Source: Dysidea avara
Lineage: Eukaryota > Porifera > Demospongiae > Dictyoceratida > Dysideidae
Reading direction: 5' to 3'
Assembly (NCBI RefSeq): GCF_963678975.1
Contig: NC_089272.1
Location: forward strand, 8,352,408-8,416,407
DNA length: 64,000 nt
Shown piece after piece: positions 45,851 through 64,000 of this stretch. A program made the translations under genes and the position numbers. A model generated the notes under the pieces. It saw only the letters and a list, made by a program, of their open reading frames with translations, searched no databases and was not told where the DNA came from. Position 1 is the stretch's first letter, and every line of letters begins with the position of its first letter.

Positions 45851-45993
45851 GACTGCTCTATTAGGATGACTGCTCTATTAGAGTATCTCGATCTCGCACT
45901 TGCTGCACCAAGTTGGATTTCGTGTTATAACTCCGTGGCTTTAAGTCTGATTCTTCTACACCATTGATGAGCCTTTCTAAGATGATTACTCCA

Positions 45994-46730
45994 TCTGTAC
46001 AACGATTTTCAAAGCATTACCCCAAGCGGTTTATCTGGTAGGCGTGGCAAGCAGTCGTTTTTTTTATTAGCTAATCTCGATTGCGTAATTGTTACACACT
46101 GTTGGTTTTTTTGTTGTATCTTCCTGTTTTTTAGCTCGATTTCTTTCAAACCACAAAAGGTTTGAGGTTCAATAGTTAACCTATTCACCCACCGAGTTTC
46201 AGCTTCTTCCCATACGCGGTTTACCCTGTAGGCGTGACAACATATTGGTGTTATTTTTCGTGAATAATCGCTCATAACTCTTTGCCTGTTTATCGTATTC
46301 CAGCCAAAGTTGGTACAGAGATGCGCCCTTATATCCCCCTTCTGTGTGCCAAATTTCAAGGCAATCGGATATGGCGTTCGAGTTTTATAGCAGTTTTTGT
46401 AAGTGTGCGACAAGAAAAAGAAAAATAAGAAGAAAAAAAACCGAAGAAACTGAGCCAATTTTTGAAATCGCATATCTCGGGAACGCGTGAAGCGATTTCG
46501 CTCAAATTTGGAATGTGGAGTGCTGCAGTTGGGGGGCATGTCCACAGCAAAAATCGTCTTGTTTCATTAAGGAAGCACAGAGCTACGGAGGTGCGAAAAT
46601 TGCGTTTTCTTTCTTCCTGTCAATATACTCACGGGTGTTACGCGCCGGCTTCTTGGGCCGCACGACACACTACCGTGTGTCTTGATACCCACAATCTGGT
46701 AGAGGAAGGGTGGTATGCCTGTTAGAGGAG
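45994..46730. repeat. Probable dispersed repeat with a 178-codon open frame
   Basis: A stretch of higher GC than its surroundings has two similar modules (GCGGTTTATCTGGTAGGCGTG near 46027 and GCGGTTTACCCTGTAGGCGTG near 46215) and a terminal hairpin-like ACACACTACCGTGTGT at 46666. The minus frame 46009-46545 includes a run of Phe from a poly-A/G tract and shows no domain. I treat it as a transposon remnant, not a gene. Confidence 0.45.
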
Positions 46731-47918
46731 CCTTTCTCACTGTAAATTACTGTATTTAGGGCTAAAACAAATAATGCTAAATGATAAAAAGAACGAATTA
46801 ATATTCGTAGTGTATATATTTGATTCACAAACGCTTACAATTATGTTTTCGTAAATAAAACTACTTCATTTGTACTGATTTGTACTACTTCATTTTTTTA
46901 CTTCAAAAAATGGGCGGGCTTGTGCTGGATAGTTCCCACAGCATCGAATATTTGATTTAAAACGAAAAACGAACTATTCCTGGTCGAAGTTTGTTTTAAA
47001 ACTAATAGTACTGATCAGTCATGAACGTAACTTGAGTGAAAGAACAGTAAAAGAGTTGATTGTATAGAGTAGTGGTGGTAGTTATGAGACACTTAACTTC
47101 AAAGCATTGCTATTACCTTAAACTGTAACCCTGGTATTTCACAATACTATAATAGGGAAAGGTATGCCCATAAACTATATTATCCTAAAATTTCAAAAAT
47201 TTCATAACATTTGGCGTTCTGTTTAATCATTTTTCTGGAACACTGTAGGTGTGTGTATTATGAGACATATGGGGGTATTATGAGACGCTGTGCTTGCAAG
47301 TTGACTATTTTGTATTTGATTATGGTAAATTTCATATGTAAAAGGTAGCAGGGACACTGTAGACAGTCAAAGTAGATTAGTTGACTTAGTACATGCACTT
47401 CACATCTTCGTATTCTTTACTACATAGTGAGTGGTACAAAGACAATCATTGACAGTCCTCCATTATGATATAGCAAATTTTAGGAGCTATATTATTCCCT
47501 AATTAGTATTGTGGTTGACTTATAATCACTATCTGTGATGATCTGAATAGGTACTATCTCTTTATTCCTGAATCTGCAGGATTTAACCCACTACACTTGT
47601 TTTAAGCTATGTGACCCATATTACCCCCTGTCCCATAATACCAGCCTCTACTCTAACATCTGATAAAACTGATGATGCTTTTTGACGATTGGATTTTTTA
47701 AACACACACTATAACCCTATCCATATCGTCATCTCCAGAATAATGAGGCTTCATGCAGTGTGGTGCTCAACCTTGCTATATACTCAGAAAAGTCTGGCTA
47801 ATATAATCTACTCCACAACGGCGGAGCACTTGTGCGCTTGCCGCTACCTCTATTGACCTGCCCCATATGTTAGGGGGAATAGATATCATTCAGTGCTATA
47901 TGTAGGCATGCGCAACAA
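46731..47918. other. AT-rich upstream region of SLC37 gene B
   Basis: No coding features are visible. The words TTATGAGAC(A/G) recur at about 47082, 47258 and 47279. The proximal promoter begins at 47919. Confidence 0.5.
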
Positions 47919-48000
47919 ATGACGTCATTTAATGGTGTAAGAAATCTTACAACTTAATCATAACGTACTGTATAAATAGCAAGCAACATTGCTTCAGTTT
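47919..48000 (+). promoter_or_regulatory. Core promoter of SLC37 gene B: CRE, TATA box and initiator
   Basis: A full palindromic CRE (ATGACGTCAT, 47919-47928) lies upstream of TATAAATA (47971-47978) and an initiator TCAGTTT (47994-48000, A at 47996). TATA to initiator is 25 bp, the classic spacing. Transcription from 47996 would give a 14-nt leader before the ATG at 48010. Confidence 0.65.
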
Positions 48001-48009
48001 AGCGGAAAG

Positions 48010-64000
<15,991 letters not shown>

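Noticed and set aside
46009..46545. 178-codon minus-strand frame
   Set aside because: It has a poly-Phe run from a purine tract, no domain, and lies in repeat-like sequence; not called as a gene.

Overview
The window looks like nuclear DNA of an invertebrate animal. Genes are split by GT-AG introns and make up only a small part of the sequence. The rest is AT-rich and packed with inverted-repeat DNA transposons, SINE-like copies, minisatellites and long CA/GT runs. A C2H2 zinc finger PRDM gene and SLC37 genes make it metazoan. The small introns (60 and 47 nt) and the dense load of short non-autonomous elements suggest a sponge-like genome, but that is an inference.

Layout: (1) 1655-10499, plus strand: the last exons of an SLC37-type sugar-phosphate transporter whose 5' part lies left of the window, with two alternative last exons. 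(2) 12259-16715, minus strand, tail to tail with it: a PRDM gene with a SET domain followed by ten C2H2 fingers; its 5' end was not found. (3) 16.7-24.1 kb: pogo-like and other inverted-repeat elements and one possible lysine/arginine-rich terminal exon. (4) 24115-24555, minus strand: a small two-exon gene of unknown function. It shares a CpG-rich spacer with NRF1-, CRE- and E2F-like motifs with a possible plus-strand mitochondrial-type first exon that is cut by a transposon. (5) 24.8-32.2 kb: nested transposons and a near-perfect hairpin. (6) 32477-45850: a 30-31 bp minisatellite interrupted by a 10,085 bp CACTG-ended transposon. The transposon carries two phase-compatible exons of a decayed transposase, and the empty site can be reconstructed. 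(7) 48010 to the end, plus strand: the first nine exons of a second SLC37 gene, with a TATA/Inr/CRE promoter and an 11 kb first intron full of repeats, including a 1,974 bp foldback element.

The two SLC37 loci are in the same orientation, so they look like tandem paralogs separated by about 37.5 kb. No operon or cooperating pathway links the other genes. All coordinates, splice phases and duplications were worked out by eye from the sequence; family names come from motif recognition, without database searches.
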